Shown here in pieces: positions 38,440 to 50,640 of a stretch of DNA of 64,000 nucleotides. The notes under the pieces were generated by a model, which saw only the letters and a program-made list of their open reading frames with translations, was not told where the DNA came from and ran no database searches. Each line of letters begins with the position of its first letter. The first letter of the stretch is position 1. Source of the stretch: Chrysomallon squamiferum (taxonomy: Eukaryota; Mollusca; Gastropoda; Neomphalida; Peltospiridae); assembly GCA_012295275.1 (NCBI GenBank), contig CM022672.1:11705904-11769903 (forward strand), written 5' to 3'. Position numbers and translations under genes: made by a program.

Positions 38440-38930
38440 TTGTAAAAACCAGTCATAATTAATCTTAGTACTGCAACAAAAACGTATAAAATGATTCTAT
38501 GATTCTAAAAAGCATATATAGTTAATGTTACTACATTAACCAACCCCATGTATAAAATGATTCTAAAAACCAGTTATAATTAGAACTTTAACCAAACTAT
38601 GTCTATAAAATGATTCTAAAAACCAAAACATAATTAATCTTAGGACTTTAACCAAACCATGTCCATAAAATGATTCTAAAAACCAAAACATAATTAATCT
38701 TAGGACTTTAACCAAACCAAGTGTTTAAAATGATTAAAAAAAAAAAAAACATAATTAATCTCAGCAGTTCAACAAAAACCTGTGTAAAAAATTATTCTAA
38801 AAACTAGTCACAATTAATCTAAGGACTTTAACCAAAGCACGTTTATAAAATGATTCTAAAAAAAACACGAATATAATTAATCTTGGACCTTTATGCAAAG
38901 ACCCTATAAAACAGCTTTAAAAACGAATTA
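38440..38930 (+). repeat. Minisatellite with 60-bp unit
   Basis: About eight copies of a unit containing TAAAATGATTCTAAAAACCA, CATAATTAATCTTAGGACTT and TAACCAAACCATGT. The period is exactly 60 bp between 38581, 38641 and 38701, where two copies are nearly identical; outer copies are more diverged, which is the usual pattern of a centre-homogenised array. Confidence 0.93.
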
Positions 38931-40469
38931 ATAAGTGACAGTCAGAAGGAAATGACAGTGTCAGGATACTTCTGGTTGACCACAAAGTCACACCTTCTAA
39001 TTACAGCAGTAAATCATACACACACAGAGCTAACTTTTGTCTGAACTCTTCAACTATTAAAAAACAAAACACCAAAAAAAAAACATCCAACAAACAATCT
39101 AAGATTATCCAATTTTCCTTAATCAGTGCAGCCACCATTTTCATGCTTGAACTGTTCATAAGCTGAATAATTTCACAATGTAATTAATGGATCAGTCAAG
39201 ATTTGGTAAGATTAATTATCGGCGACCTGATACAAGGGCTTGTTTGAAGGAATTCAATTTCAAGGTTAAATTGCTTTGGGCTGTAGCAGTGATTAGGCTA
39301 ACAAAGTGACAACTATTTCCTTCTGGTGACACTGCAGAGAGTGACTCACTGATTGCTCCAGCGAGTTAAAATTTAATTTAAAATCAGTTTGACTCTTTAA
39401 AATATGGCACTTTGAGATTAACTAATACATCAACTTTAAACTGATGAAGGTTTAATGTTAAGGACAAGCAAAGGGATACAGTGCTTTAGATGAATCCTCA
39501 TGTCCCAACAGAAAGTTTGGCATTCTAGATAAGCTCTTACACAGTAATCCCTGGAAAAGTTTGATAATCTAGTGTATATTTCCATTATTTAACTGTTTAT
39601 TTTAACTTGAAGTACCTTTAATTATCACAGAAGTCATGATTTTGATTTTTCCGGTAACTCACTATTGTTTCTAACAAATGAGTAGGCTATATCTAGTTTA
39701 TTATATCATGTTTTTATCACTCCAGTAGGATACCTGGGTATTGCCTACATTTGCCATAATTCACAGTCATGACATTTTAACAATGAAGAGTTTAAATACT
39801 AAAAACCTAACCTCTGTCCAAAATATTTTCATTCATACAAACCTTCTCTCTCTGTCTCTCTGTCTCTCTCTCTCTCCATACATTGGCATTCTTAATAATT
39901 ATCTAGTTTGTCTAGAACACAATGCCTGCCATAATGTAATAGTGCATATATGCAGAAAGCACCTGTGGAATTGAAATTAATTTATTCATATATGATTGCT
40001 ATGTTTAAATTTTGGTTGCTGCAGCACCTGTTAGTTTTACTGTTATGTCAGTGGTTTAATATATAACTTTATTGTGTTTGCTTTGATAACAATATATACA
40101 AAACAAGGGAATGGCTTTCATGTGTTTGTTTTTATTTGATTTGGATGAAAATGAAAAACAAAGTGAATGCAGTTTCTCTGTACACAACTTATCAGCCCAC
40201 GAGAGGTGTTTCTCTGCAAAGTCATCAATGTTATTTTAATCTAACAACCTGAAATCAAATTATTGGTTTATTTTCTCTTCTTTCTTTTTTTTTTTTGTAT
40301 CTCCTCAGTGAAATACTTCACAATTTTGTGTTTCCTTGAACACCAAATAGACAAAACAAGCTTTACGTTTTTTTGTGAATAATGGGCAATAATATGTTGT
40401 TGTGTCGACTCTAAAAAACTTGAGAAGAAAATTCTTGTTTAAAGTCTTCCTCGACTTTTTCTTTAAGCT

Positions 40470-40850
40470 GATAAAAGCGAGTTGCATTCTAATGAGACCG
40501 GCTGACTCAACAAGACATTTTTCTTGTGTTCATCACCATCTCCTCGATGCCTTTGCAAAGTGCGAGATTGTTCAAGCTAAGCTAATTCACTGAGCAAGCC
40601 TGCATTTAAGACATCCCTAATCAAATTGATTGTGAAAAATTAGAGGGAAGAAGCCATCTGTCTACCGGTTTCTGGAATTGGTTTTGTGTCACTCGGATTA
40701 GTGGTGCAATCCATAACAACCATCCATGGATCTCTGTCACACCGTGTAACCAGCTTGCAAACTGATCTTTGTGAAAGGGTTTAGATGAGCATTTGCTCTT
40801 CTCATTTTCACACATTTTTATCACTTTCTCGCCAGATTTAATACATTATA
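40470..40850. other. Non-repetitive intronic island
   Basis: Mixed-composition sequence with several homeodomain-like ATTA/TAAT cores and an AATCAAATTGATT near-palindrome near 40619-40631. No convincing reading frame. Candidate intronic regulatory element, by composition only. Confidence 0.4.
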
Positions 40851-41395
40851 TGTGGTCTTACACAGAGTCATGTTTTTTTTAAAATAAAATATAAAAAAGA
40901 TGTTTTTAGTGAAATTGAGGTTTTGTTATTCTTCACTTTATCAGGTTAGGACAAAAACAGGTTGCTGTCAAGTGAACTGATAATGATGACAATGATGGTG
41001 ACACTTGTTTATATGTTCTGGCACTAAATGGAACTTTATCTCTGGTTGGAATCACTGAAAAGGGATCGTGACATGCACATCAAGCAGAAATGAATATTTA
41101 TGTAATCTTTTGCTTGTTGTAGTTTTTTTTCTGTATTTCACATCAGTCATCTAGATATTTATCAAATGAAATTTTGATCGTAAGGCAGTATCTTTCAAAA
41201 CATGTCTGGAAAACAGCATCTTGAAATGACATGTTAAGAAAAAAGCTTTTTTAAAATAAAAAATAAAAATAGTGTATATGTATATATGTATATACATATA
41301 CTTTCTTTACTTGTTTCTACTGAAGTTTAAGTTTGTCCAAAAGAACCATATAAATAATTATTCTCTTCAAATGAAAATTTGAAATGATGATGATG

Positions 41396-41396
<1 letters not shown>

Positions 41397-41463
<67 letters not shown>

Positions 41464-41490
41464 TATAATAATAATAATAATAATAATAAC
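41397..41490 (+). repeat. AAT trinucleotide microsatellite
   Basis: About 30 AAT units with one interruption, followed by a few AAC units. Ile-rich frames across it are artefacts. Another AAT array is at about 42110-42187. Confidence 0.95.
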
Positions 41491-42155
41491 AACAACAGTA
41501 ACAATAATAAAGACAATTGTAAATACAATTTTAGAAACCCACTACACAAAGCCTACAATGTATGACACATTCGTGAGTAACAAACAACAAACAAGGTGTT
41601 GGGATGACAAACAGCGACTGTTGTAATCACAGACAACATCTCCCAGTGTACAAGAAACCCTTCAGAGTTAGATAATACCAGGCCTCGTGACACAATGACA
41701 ATACGTTTTTTTTATTTCAATACCACTTGACAACTGTGTCTCAGGCAAGAGAGAGAGGCCCTACTCAAACAAAGACCTATTGCTTCCACGCTTTAATCTT
41801 TTTTAATGTCTGCTACGCCAACTCATGAGCAAATATTATGAAGGAGACACAAAAGGCTACTAAACAGTTATGAGTCATCAATATTAATGTCACCAAAGTG
41901 AATCTCTTTAGTTGCCGCATTTTTCTGCAAGCAGAACGAAACACTATGGGAATGACCCGTGCTGTGAAAAGTTCAGCAGTGTCACATGATTTTCTCTCCA
42001 AACAATTATGTTAATTAGAATCTGGTAGAGGATTGAAACAAATGTGACATTTTGTTTACGCTTAGTAAACGATAAAAATAGATAATAATAACAATAATAA
42101 TAAAGTCATAGTAGTAATATTAATAATAATAATAATCATAATAATAATAATAGTA

Positions 42156-42187
<32 letters not shown>

Positions 42188-42949
42188 TTCTTAGCAGTTT
42201 TATATGTGACATTCTGTTAAGCTTAATAAAAAAAAAAAAAAAATTTATATCTATGTGACATTTTGTTTATGCATCATAAAAATAATAAGAAAAATAACAA
42301 TTTTTTAAAGTTTGAGCATCAAATTTTTTTATTTAAGATGAATAAAAATTGACAATAATATAGACTTTTTAAAATGTGATGTCACTGTTTCATACTTTAT
42401 ATTTGTTTAAGTATTATTATTAATTTTTTTTTATCATTTTCATTATTTACTGATATTTTTTTTTTTTTCAGAATTTTAGTTTACACTGAGTTTAAAATGA
42501 TCTTATCCTTTAAACAAAATCATAAAATGAGAATTAACAACACCCACAAGTGATACACAAAAAGACAAGCTGACCACCAAAGCGATGATATTCACAGCAT
42601 CAGACATTATTGAAATAACTCCAGTCATAACAAGAGGGAGAGGCAGGAAAAGGGAGGTAACTGAACACTGACAGACATTTCCTCATAGCCTTTTGACAAA
42701 GAAAACAAAGGGAAGATAAGGATGATTTTCTAACTGACAGTAAAGGTCAGGGGGAACAGATGAGGCTTGCTGACACCTGTCCACAAACCACCATGACACT
42801 TCACAAACACAGCCTTAGTCAAAACTCAGGCTTTTTACTTTGCTGTTTTTTCCCTTACTTTTTAAAATTTTTCTTCTGTTCATAAATTTGTTTTATGTTA
42901 TATATACATATTTTTTTGATCATTATATTATTATTACCACCATTATAAC

Positions 42950-42950
<1 letters not shown>

Positions 42951-42991
<41 letters not shown>
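42951..42991 (+). repeat. ATT trinucleotide microsatellite
   Basis: About 13 ATT units inside an AT-rich intron segment. Confidence 0.93.
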
Positions 42992-42992
<1 letters not shown>

Positions 42993-43378
42993 TATTGATG
43001 ATGTATTATAAGTTATTTTACAGTTGAAAATGTTTTTAATCTCTGAAAATATCTTTTTAAAAATTTTTACTTAATTTATTTTTTGGTTTTAAATATTGTT
43101 GTTGTTATTGTTACTTACCTCATTAGTTTTTAAATATCTTTTTGAAATTTAAGAGAATGATACATCTGAAGGTCCCATTTCTTTCAAAATTAATATATTT
43201 TTTATTTTAATAATTATTATTACAACAACAAAGCAAATATTTGCTTACTGTAATTCAGTATCTTGCATCTTCACAGCTAAAGTTATATTTCTAAAATAAC
43301 TATCAGTAATCACAGCTCACACTGTACTATAAATAAATCTTCTTTGAAACCAAACAATCTTATCTTTTTTCATCATGT

Positions 43379-43640
43379 ATACATACGGGAGTAAAATAAA
43401 CAAGTTGGTTGGTGGTACAACCCTTATTGCACACCACACTTATGATCTTCTGATTCTAAACCTTTTGTGGTGAAGTATACATACACAAAATAAGAGAAAA
43501 ATAAACAAGTTTTGATGACTGGTGGCATAACCCCTTCTGTACATCAAGCTTATAATCTTCCGATTCTAAATCCATCTCCACAAAGAAAAGGAAAAATATG
43601 AATGTTGATAAAATATGGTGGAATATACACACAGGGTGTT
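43379..43640 (+). repeat. Two to three copies of a unit of about 120 bp
   Basis: AAAATAAACAAGTTGGTTGG, ACAACCCTTATTGCACACCA and ATGATCTTCTGATTCTAAA recur about 115-122 bp later as AAAATAAACAAGTTTTGATG, ATAACCCCTTCTGTACATCA and ATAATCTTCCGATTCTAAA. A third, partial copy may follow (to about 43640). Confidence 0.75.
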
Positions 43641-43734
43641 AATCTTTCAGTGTACACTATAAACTCTTTACTGCTATAAACAACAACACTTCGGAATATA
43701 ACTGTACTGAATGAGCTAGTGCTCTAAACTTTTA

Positions 43735-43975
43735 AGTGGAAAAAGAGAAAAAAAAAAACAATAACAGAAGAAAGAAAATTATTGAAGAGGAAAAAAATGT
43801 GAAAAGGCAAGATATATATGTGCAATGCAGATGAAAAAAATATGTGAAGATGAAAAAATACATGTGAAGAGGGCAAAAAATATATGAGAGGAAGATAAAA
43901 AAAAATTCTGAAGAGGTAAAAAAAAAATCTAAGTAGAGGGGGTAAAAAAAAAAGGAAAAGAAATTGCAGAAAGAA
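43735..43975 (+). repeat. Purine-rich degenerate tandem repeat
   Basis: GAAGA/GAGG blocks separated by A runs, loosely periodic at about 25 bp. The Phe/Leu-rich minus-strand frame is a by-product. Confidence 0.7.
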
Positions 43976-45387
43976 GCTCTCGTTTAACCCATTAACGCCC
44001 ATGCAACCTGCTCGTTAAGAGAATCAAAGCCAGACAGCAAATTTGAAATTCTTGGCAACCTTACACAACATTCTTAAGTGTTTGCTTTTCAGTTGAAAAT
44101 GCATTTTTCTGTTTTATATTTTCATTATTGTTTTTTACCTTTTCAGTGCATTTAATGAATTATGTTTATTTTATACATTCTCACAGCTAACTGTTTAAAT
44201 TGTGGAATCATATTTGCTAGAAAAAGAATAATAAAAGAGTTTATCTTCTCTGACCCCCGAAAATAAGAAATGAAAAAAAAAAAAAAAAAAGTAAGATATA
44301 AATTTCATAGTAAATGACAGGCTTTTAACTTGTGAGAATGACTTTCTGATGTTTTTTATCTGATGCTATTTTTATTTATTTTTTTTTAATATTTTTTTTT
44401 ATTATCAAAAATAATAATCTTTGGGAAAAAAACCTATTTTATTTAATTGTTTTCAGTCAACAGGACAGATACACTAATGGACTAAATTAAAAAATTTTAA
44501 ATTAAAACAAACAAACCCTAACAAAAACAAGAAATGTAAAACCAGCCCTAATGACCTGAAACAATAATAACAAACTGCCATAGATAAACAGAATAATTTC
44601 AACTAACCCATTTTATCTCTACCAAAGGTCATCATCTCATGCAATGAAAGCAGTACCAATAATTTTCAAATCAGTGTTAAATTTTATCAAGCTCTTCAAA
44701 TGCCAGCAGAATGGAGAAAACATCTCCTGCAATGACATTTTCCACAATACATCAACGACATCGTTGCATCGGCTGGCGCCACTCCATTATCTTAGAAATA
44801 AAATGTTACTTTCATGGGTTACACGATGCCTACAAGTAAACTAGATAATGCAAATCAAAGCTTCTGCATTCACGAGCCATGCAAAATGTCATCAATCTAA
44901 TTACAAGTGCCTGCCTGGCAGTGCTTGATACTTTTAAACCACTGAGATAACATGTCTTTAGTAAAGACACAGAGAGAGAGAGAGAGAGAGCAGAGATAGA
45001 AAGAAAAAACTACACAGCAATATGTCAATTTCACTTAGAAAGAAACAAAAAACATATAGCTGTATGTCAGTTATACACAGAAGCGATTAGTTATATTTAT
45101 AGAAAAGTAGCCACAAATGTAATGATGAATACTCAGTAATCTATCAGTTACATTTTTTTAAAGAGAAACATAGGCACAAAATGTAATGATGAAAATACTG
45201 TGATCCACAAGTTATACTTTAAGAGAAAAGTATGTAGCCAAGTGGCTGGAGTTCTTACTGAGGTGTTATCAAAACTCAGTTGTGCATATATTAAGTTATT
45301 TCCATTTCCAACCACTGTCTCATGGCTGATTTATGTAAGGATCAGTCTTCATTATTTGAATATATCACATTCTGGTCACTATCTCTC

Positions 45388-45465
45388 CACTGATATATTA
45401 AAAGGCTATGGTATGTGAGGTTTTTGCCAAAGGGAAGGTGTATGTTAAACATTATTTGTTGCTGA
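45388..45465 (-). mobile_element. Diverged SINE-like fragment, reverse orientation
   Basis: ACTGATATATTAAAAGGCTA, TGGTATGTGAGG and GGGAAGGTGTATG match, in order, the reverse complement of the same dispersed repeat (ACTGGTATATCAAAGGCCGT, TGGTATGTGCTAT, GGGAAGGTGCATA) as recalled from molluscs. This is the clearest of the four fragments for the internal segment. Confidence 0.6.
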
Positions 45466-45829
45466 TTGATATATACATATATTTAAAAAAAAAAAAAAAA
45501 ACAACAACTAATAATAATAATAATTTAAAGGTAAGAATATAAAACAGACACAAGTCACAGACACAGACCCACTCACAAACTCTAATTTTCAAGTACAGCA
45601 CTGAAGACAATGACAGACAGCAAGCTATATTTTTAATTCCTTCATTTTTTTTATATTTCTAATTAAGGAGAATGATAATAAAACCACAATTTTACTGTCT
45701 GTATCCAATATTTTAATACGTTCCATCCCCTCTAACCACTGAGCTATAACAAACTTCAATAATGTCCGAACACAAATGAAATATATTTTTTTTATTACGG
45801 GCAACACAGTTAGTCACAGCCTGCGCCAT

Positions 45830-46130
45830 TAATAAAAATCATATGAAGAGTTCCACTCAAAGAGGGGCAACTCTCCAGGGAGAGAAACAAAACAAGGTGA
45901 TTGGTCAGTCCAAGCTGTGGGGGAATAAGAGTCACGTGCCTGTGGACTAATTAAAGGGTAGTTGGTGTTGATGATGAATATCACAGCAGAGGCCGTCTGA
46001 GAGGGGCTGTCAAAAACAAACAAATGAGGCAGCCAAAACAATAAGTGTTAATGCCATCCAGATATGAAAGGACTGCAGGACTTTGGTCACTGAGCACCCA
46101 AGGGACCGTAACTCTGGTAGCATTTGTAGC
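45830..46130. other. Non-repetitive intronic island with E-box and homeodomain-type motifs
   Basis: Mixed-composition block in the 18.4-kb intron. It holds a CACGTG palindrome (45933-45938) followed ten bases later by TAATTA (45948-45953), and a TGATTGG upstream. This clustering suggests, but does not show, an enhancer. No recognisable protein frame. Confidence 0.4.
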
Positions 46131-46982
46131 CAAATGCTTTTAGTTACTGGAGTTATTTTTGTTACGACTTTAACAATGTGGGTTTTGTTAATGGTTTGTT
46201 TTTGGAATACATTTTTAATAAATCTGGCACAAAAGATTTTAAAAAAAATAAAAATAAAAAATTTAAATATATTTCGTAACAAATTTTATGTTTAGGTATT
46301 GAATAAATGACATCAAATTATTAATAATTTAAAATATTTTATATTTAATGATATAAATGTGAAGTTGTTTTTTTGTTACTATTTTTTTTTATCAGGTGAT
46401 TTCAATTATTACTATCATTATGTTTTTTTTTTTTTTTTTTTGAGAATCAGTTTCATTTGTCTTTATTTAATTAAAAAAAATAATTAAAAAATGTATTATT
46501 AAAGAACAATTACCAAAATTACTTCTTTCAAAAATAAATTACATGTTAACTAAAAACTGTTATTTAACACATTGTAGTTCACTCTCATAATTATTAAACT
46601 GATTAGCACATTAATCACTATTAAGCTGTGAACAGTTATGCGGTGAGAGAGAAAGCTCATTAACAGAATCATTTTTGAAATCCTATACACAGGCCAAATC
46701 TGCAGGGAAGCTGTCTGCAACAAAGCATATCTTCTGAAGAGGAAGTAATATCAGCATGCTACAGGTGTCTGTCTAGCTATGTAAATTTATTGTAATGTTC
46801 CATTTAAATATTGTCATTTTATGAATACCAAACAAATTGTATAAAACTAAAATTAACTGGAGATAGATGCAGTAATATACCCAAATTTTAGACATGGCTG
46901 TCACATGTATGAATAGATCAATTCATTAACATAATTATTTTTTATTTATTCATTCATTTATTCATTCATTTATTTGTTGATT

Positions 46983-47017
46983 TATTATTATTATTATTAT
47001 TGTTTTTATTATTATTA

Positions 47018-47071
<54 letters not shown>
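46983..47071 (+). repeat. ATT trinucleotide microsatellite
   Basis: Two ATT blocks separated by a short T-rich interruption, about 25 units in total. Confidence 0.94.
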
Positions 47072-47073
<2 letters not shown>

Positions 47074-48122
47074 AGGTCAAAACAGTATAACTAACACAGA
47101 CAAATATTCACACACAATTATATTCAGGGTTGTTAACTTTCATAACAGAGCTTGCCCTCTGTGTGTGAAAAATAAGTGGGGTTTTCATTGTTTTTTTTTT
47201 ATAGCTGTGCATTCCTATTAATATTTACTTAAATATATACGCTAGTTTAAAAAAATATTACCTTTGACTTCTGATGAAAGAAAAATGTTACGCTGATATG
47301 GTTTAGATACCCATTAAATTGTTTGTGGTTTTTTTATATCTATGTACTAACATAAATGTACATAAGTTTAAAAACCAATCTTTTTGACTTCTGATGAAAG
47401 AAGGAGGTTAGCTTTTAAATTAGCCCTTCCACACTTCAGATACAGATTTAAAAAAAAAAAAAAATTAAAAGTTTACAGTTGTGTGTAATCACTTTATTTT
47501 CTTCTACGTCTGGCAAAAGAAAAAGCAGTTGGCGTTCGGACTGGCTTGCCCTCGCATATTAAAGAAACAAACCATTATTAGAACGTAAATCATGATGACT
47601 TCATAGTTGCATAATGGCTATAACTTGATTAACTTGGCACAAGAATGACAGATAATTTACAAAACACTGTCACTCACAAAATCCCCTTGGGAAAGTGTAC
47701 ATGGGCAGCCATGACACTTTGGAGTGTGTCATCATCAGAAACAGCCTGAGCCTTGTCCAAAGTTTAGTCATCTCAAAGACAAAAGTTTAATCATTTCAAA
47801 GATAAAAAAAAAAAATTAAAAAAATATTTTAATCACAGGCACTGTGTCATACTGGAAGCAATTCATTGCAAGATTTGGGAATTCATTCAGCAAGAGGGAG
47901 CAGTATATTACAGGATGACTCCAATCAGATCAGTTAGCCAGCAAGTGACAGGGGACAAGACTGGAGGGCGAGGAATTGGCTGGCTTGTCATTCTGGAGGC
48001 TGACTGGTACATGTTCTAGTTAGTGCAAGATGTGGTAGTTCGATGATGAGATCAAAGTGAGATGATGTGTGTGATGATGTAACCGAATGCTGGGTGACTG
48101 GTGAATTAATCTGGAGAAAGTG

Positions 48123-48148
48123 TCACTGTCAATGAAAGGTGACAGTGA
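48123..48148. other. Perfect 9-bp inverted repeat with 8-base loop
   Basis: TCACTGTCA, loop ATGAAAGG, then TGACAGTGA. It lies in non-repetitive sequence at the edge of an island, so it is not explained by simple-repeat composition. Function unknown. Confidence 0.7.
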
Positions 48149-49316
48149 AGTGGAGGAAATGAATTAAAAAAAAAATTAATTTAATTAATTTTAGTGTGGT
48201 TTTCAAATAAAGTGATTTTAGTGTTCAAACAAAATCAGTTTTCTGAAATTGAAATTTCAAAGGTATCAAAGCCTTATTACTGCAAAAGGCAGTATCAAAA
48301 TAAGTTGAAAAATAAATGAAATAAGTAATTTGACCTTTTTAAAATTATTTGATAAATTTTATCAAAAAATAAGACATAAAAAACCTGAAGAATTAATATT
48401 ATTTTGAAAAAATACTATTTAATTAAAACTATAAATTAATTAGTTTTATTTCCATAAAAAAATCATTTAATTACAACTCTAAATACATGACAGTTTTGGG
48501 GTGCTAATAATCAGAGTGTGCATTGTTTTTGTAAGTATTGCATTTAACAAAATGTTTGATTCTGAAGACCACACCAAAATGATGTCCTGTCAAAATGGTT
48601 TTTCTCAGACTTCTCAAAATGCCAGCCAACAATCAGAAAATTCTCAGCCTAATAAAACTGTCATTAAGAGACTGTGATTCACAAAACAATGCTGGACACT
48701 GGCTAAACTCACAGTGGACAAGCTCGGACAGCTGAATCAAGACCTGCCCAAGCAGGAATCTGCCAGTGATGAACAGAATCAAGCAGGAATTTTTGAAGAT
48801 TATATGCCAGTCATATTTAATTTGTCCAAAGTCTCTGGACAGGACAGCTGAGTTGTGAGACATGACAGATGTGCTTGGACCCATGCTGGTTAGATAGAGC
48901 ATGTAGTGACTTCTGAATGTGTAGGCAGATTGTTCATTACTGTGATAGTGTTTTAATAAATGATGTCTGATGTTTGTTATCTTAACAGTGGAATTTGTGA
49001 AGTCATGTGCGAATTAAGGTGTTAAAAAGTGATTTCTGTCATATTCCTTCATTTAAGTTGAAGTGAGGGTGCCATTATAAGTGAAACAGACTTTTTTCAA
49101 CTTGACCAAGTATCCCTATGACTTTGATCAAATTTATAAACTCCCAGAGTAGAACAAAAACTTTAAAAAAAAATCTAAGAAAAATTTCAGTTTTTTCATG
49201 TATAAAGGCATGCCATCAAGTATATAAAACCAAAAAGAAAATAATAATAATAATAAAATTATAATTTTAATATTTTAAAAATGAAAAACAAAAACCTTCC
49301 TATAAAACCCAACACA

Positions 49317-49318
<2 letters not shown>

Positions 49319-49357
<39 letters not shown>
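49319..49357 (+). repeat. TA dinucleotide microsatellite
   Basis: About 18 TA units. It generates a Tyr/Ile-rich minus-strand frame that is not a gene. Confidence 0.95.
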
Positions 49358-49361
<4 letters not shown>

Positions 49362-49639
49362 TAAAAATAAAAATAATACAGACACGACTATACACATATA
49401 CACATATACCTGGACATTCTGAAAATCCATTTTACACAGTGCCTGATTATAAAAACACATATTGAGGACAAGACAGAACTTACAGTACTAAAGTAATTAT
49501 CAGTTCTATTTCACACTAAAAGTGCTCATATTACATTTCACTTTTTTTTCTTTCTTTTTTTTCTTCTTTCAACTCAATACAACATAAATGCAAGTGTGAG
49601 ATGCAAGGTTAAAAACTGACATAAACAAGAATTCAATAT

Positions 49640-50160
49640 CAAGTAATACAGATGTGTGCTGACGCCCCATCAAGGCAAAGACCATTTCCATTTGCAAACC
49701 TTTCAGAAGAAAATCCCTAGTGCTAATACATTTCTAACAAAATTTTGCAACATGTCAGTTTATAATAGAAAATTCTTGCAGGCAATTACACTACTTCAAA
49801 ATCCCATCATCAACACACAGCCCTTAAGTTCTGCCATGTTGAAAAAAACCCAAATAACAAGGACTCCCATGTCCGTATTTTCCCGTAATACTTCGATAAA
49901 ATGTCAACTTTCTTTGCTTTTTCCTTTAACACAAATTATGGGGATATTCACCATGATTTGCATGAGGTTGGAAGTAACGGATATTTTCAGTGAAATATGG
50001 TGGATAATGATTGGATCCATCAGTAGGAATCTGACTGAAAATTGCAGACTCCATTGCCAAAGAGTGACCAAAAGCAATTACACCGGCCAATCAATAAAGA
50101 GCCTTAAGATGGAGCTTAATATCAGTAAGAAACTCGGGTCAATACAACAGATCTGATGAG
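49640..50160. other. Non-repetitive intronic island with a 166-codon plus-strand frame
   Basis: This is the longest open frame in the window outside the DDR exons that is not repeat-driven (49656-50156, plus strand). It shows no recognisable domain, signal peptide or splice context, and its codon content does not resemble the DDR exons. The block is of mixed composition like the neighbouring islands, so I favour non-coding conserved DNA over a gene. Antisense to DDR. Confidence 0.4.
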
Positions 50161-50229
50161 GGGAGAATAGAATCGATTTATCAGCAGACTTTACATCTGC
50201 TTAAGACACAGAAAGAAAGAAAAAAAAAA

Positions 50230-50640
50230 CTTATTTGACCTTAATCTTTTGTGGATGACATAATATTCAGATGTTTTTCTGTGGGTTTTTTTAACATTTC
50301 TTTAACCTTGATCTTTTGTAGAAAAGATGATATTCATTGGGTAATTTTTTTTCTCACCTTTCTTAAACCTTAATCTTTTGCAGATGACAGAGTGTTCAGA
50401 CTTTTTGTCCTTTTAAAATATTTTTTCAATGTTAATCTTTTATGAATAACATATTTTTTTTCAATTTCTTTTTCTCTCTTTCTCACTTTTTTTCTGTTTT
50501 TTAAAAATACTTTAACTAATGTTTTGCACATAATGGAAATCTGACATTCTGTTAGCCTTTTTTTCAATTTTATTTTCAATTTTTCTTTGTCCTCTTCGTA
50601 AACCATAATCCTCTGTAGATGACAATTTTCAGTTCTTTTC
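50230..50640 (+). repeat. Degenerate minisatellite, about 70-75-bp unit
   Basis: AACCTTAATCTTTTGTGGAT, GACATAATATTCAGA and a T/C-rich filler recur four to five times (for instance near 50240, 50304, 50368 and 50430, and at 50600 as ACCATAATCCTCTGTAGATG). Confidence 0.8.

Noticed and set aside
38440-38930. CRISPR-like array
   Set aside because: The copies are directly adjacent 60-bp units with no unique spacers, and the genome is animal; the 42-43-bp array at 59435 was rejected for the same reason.
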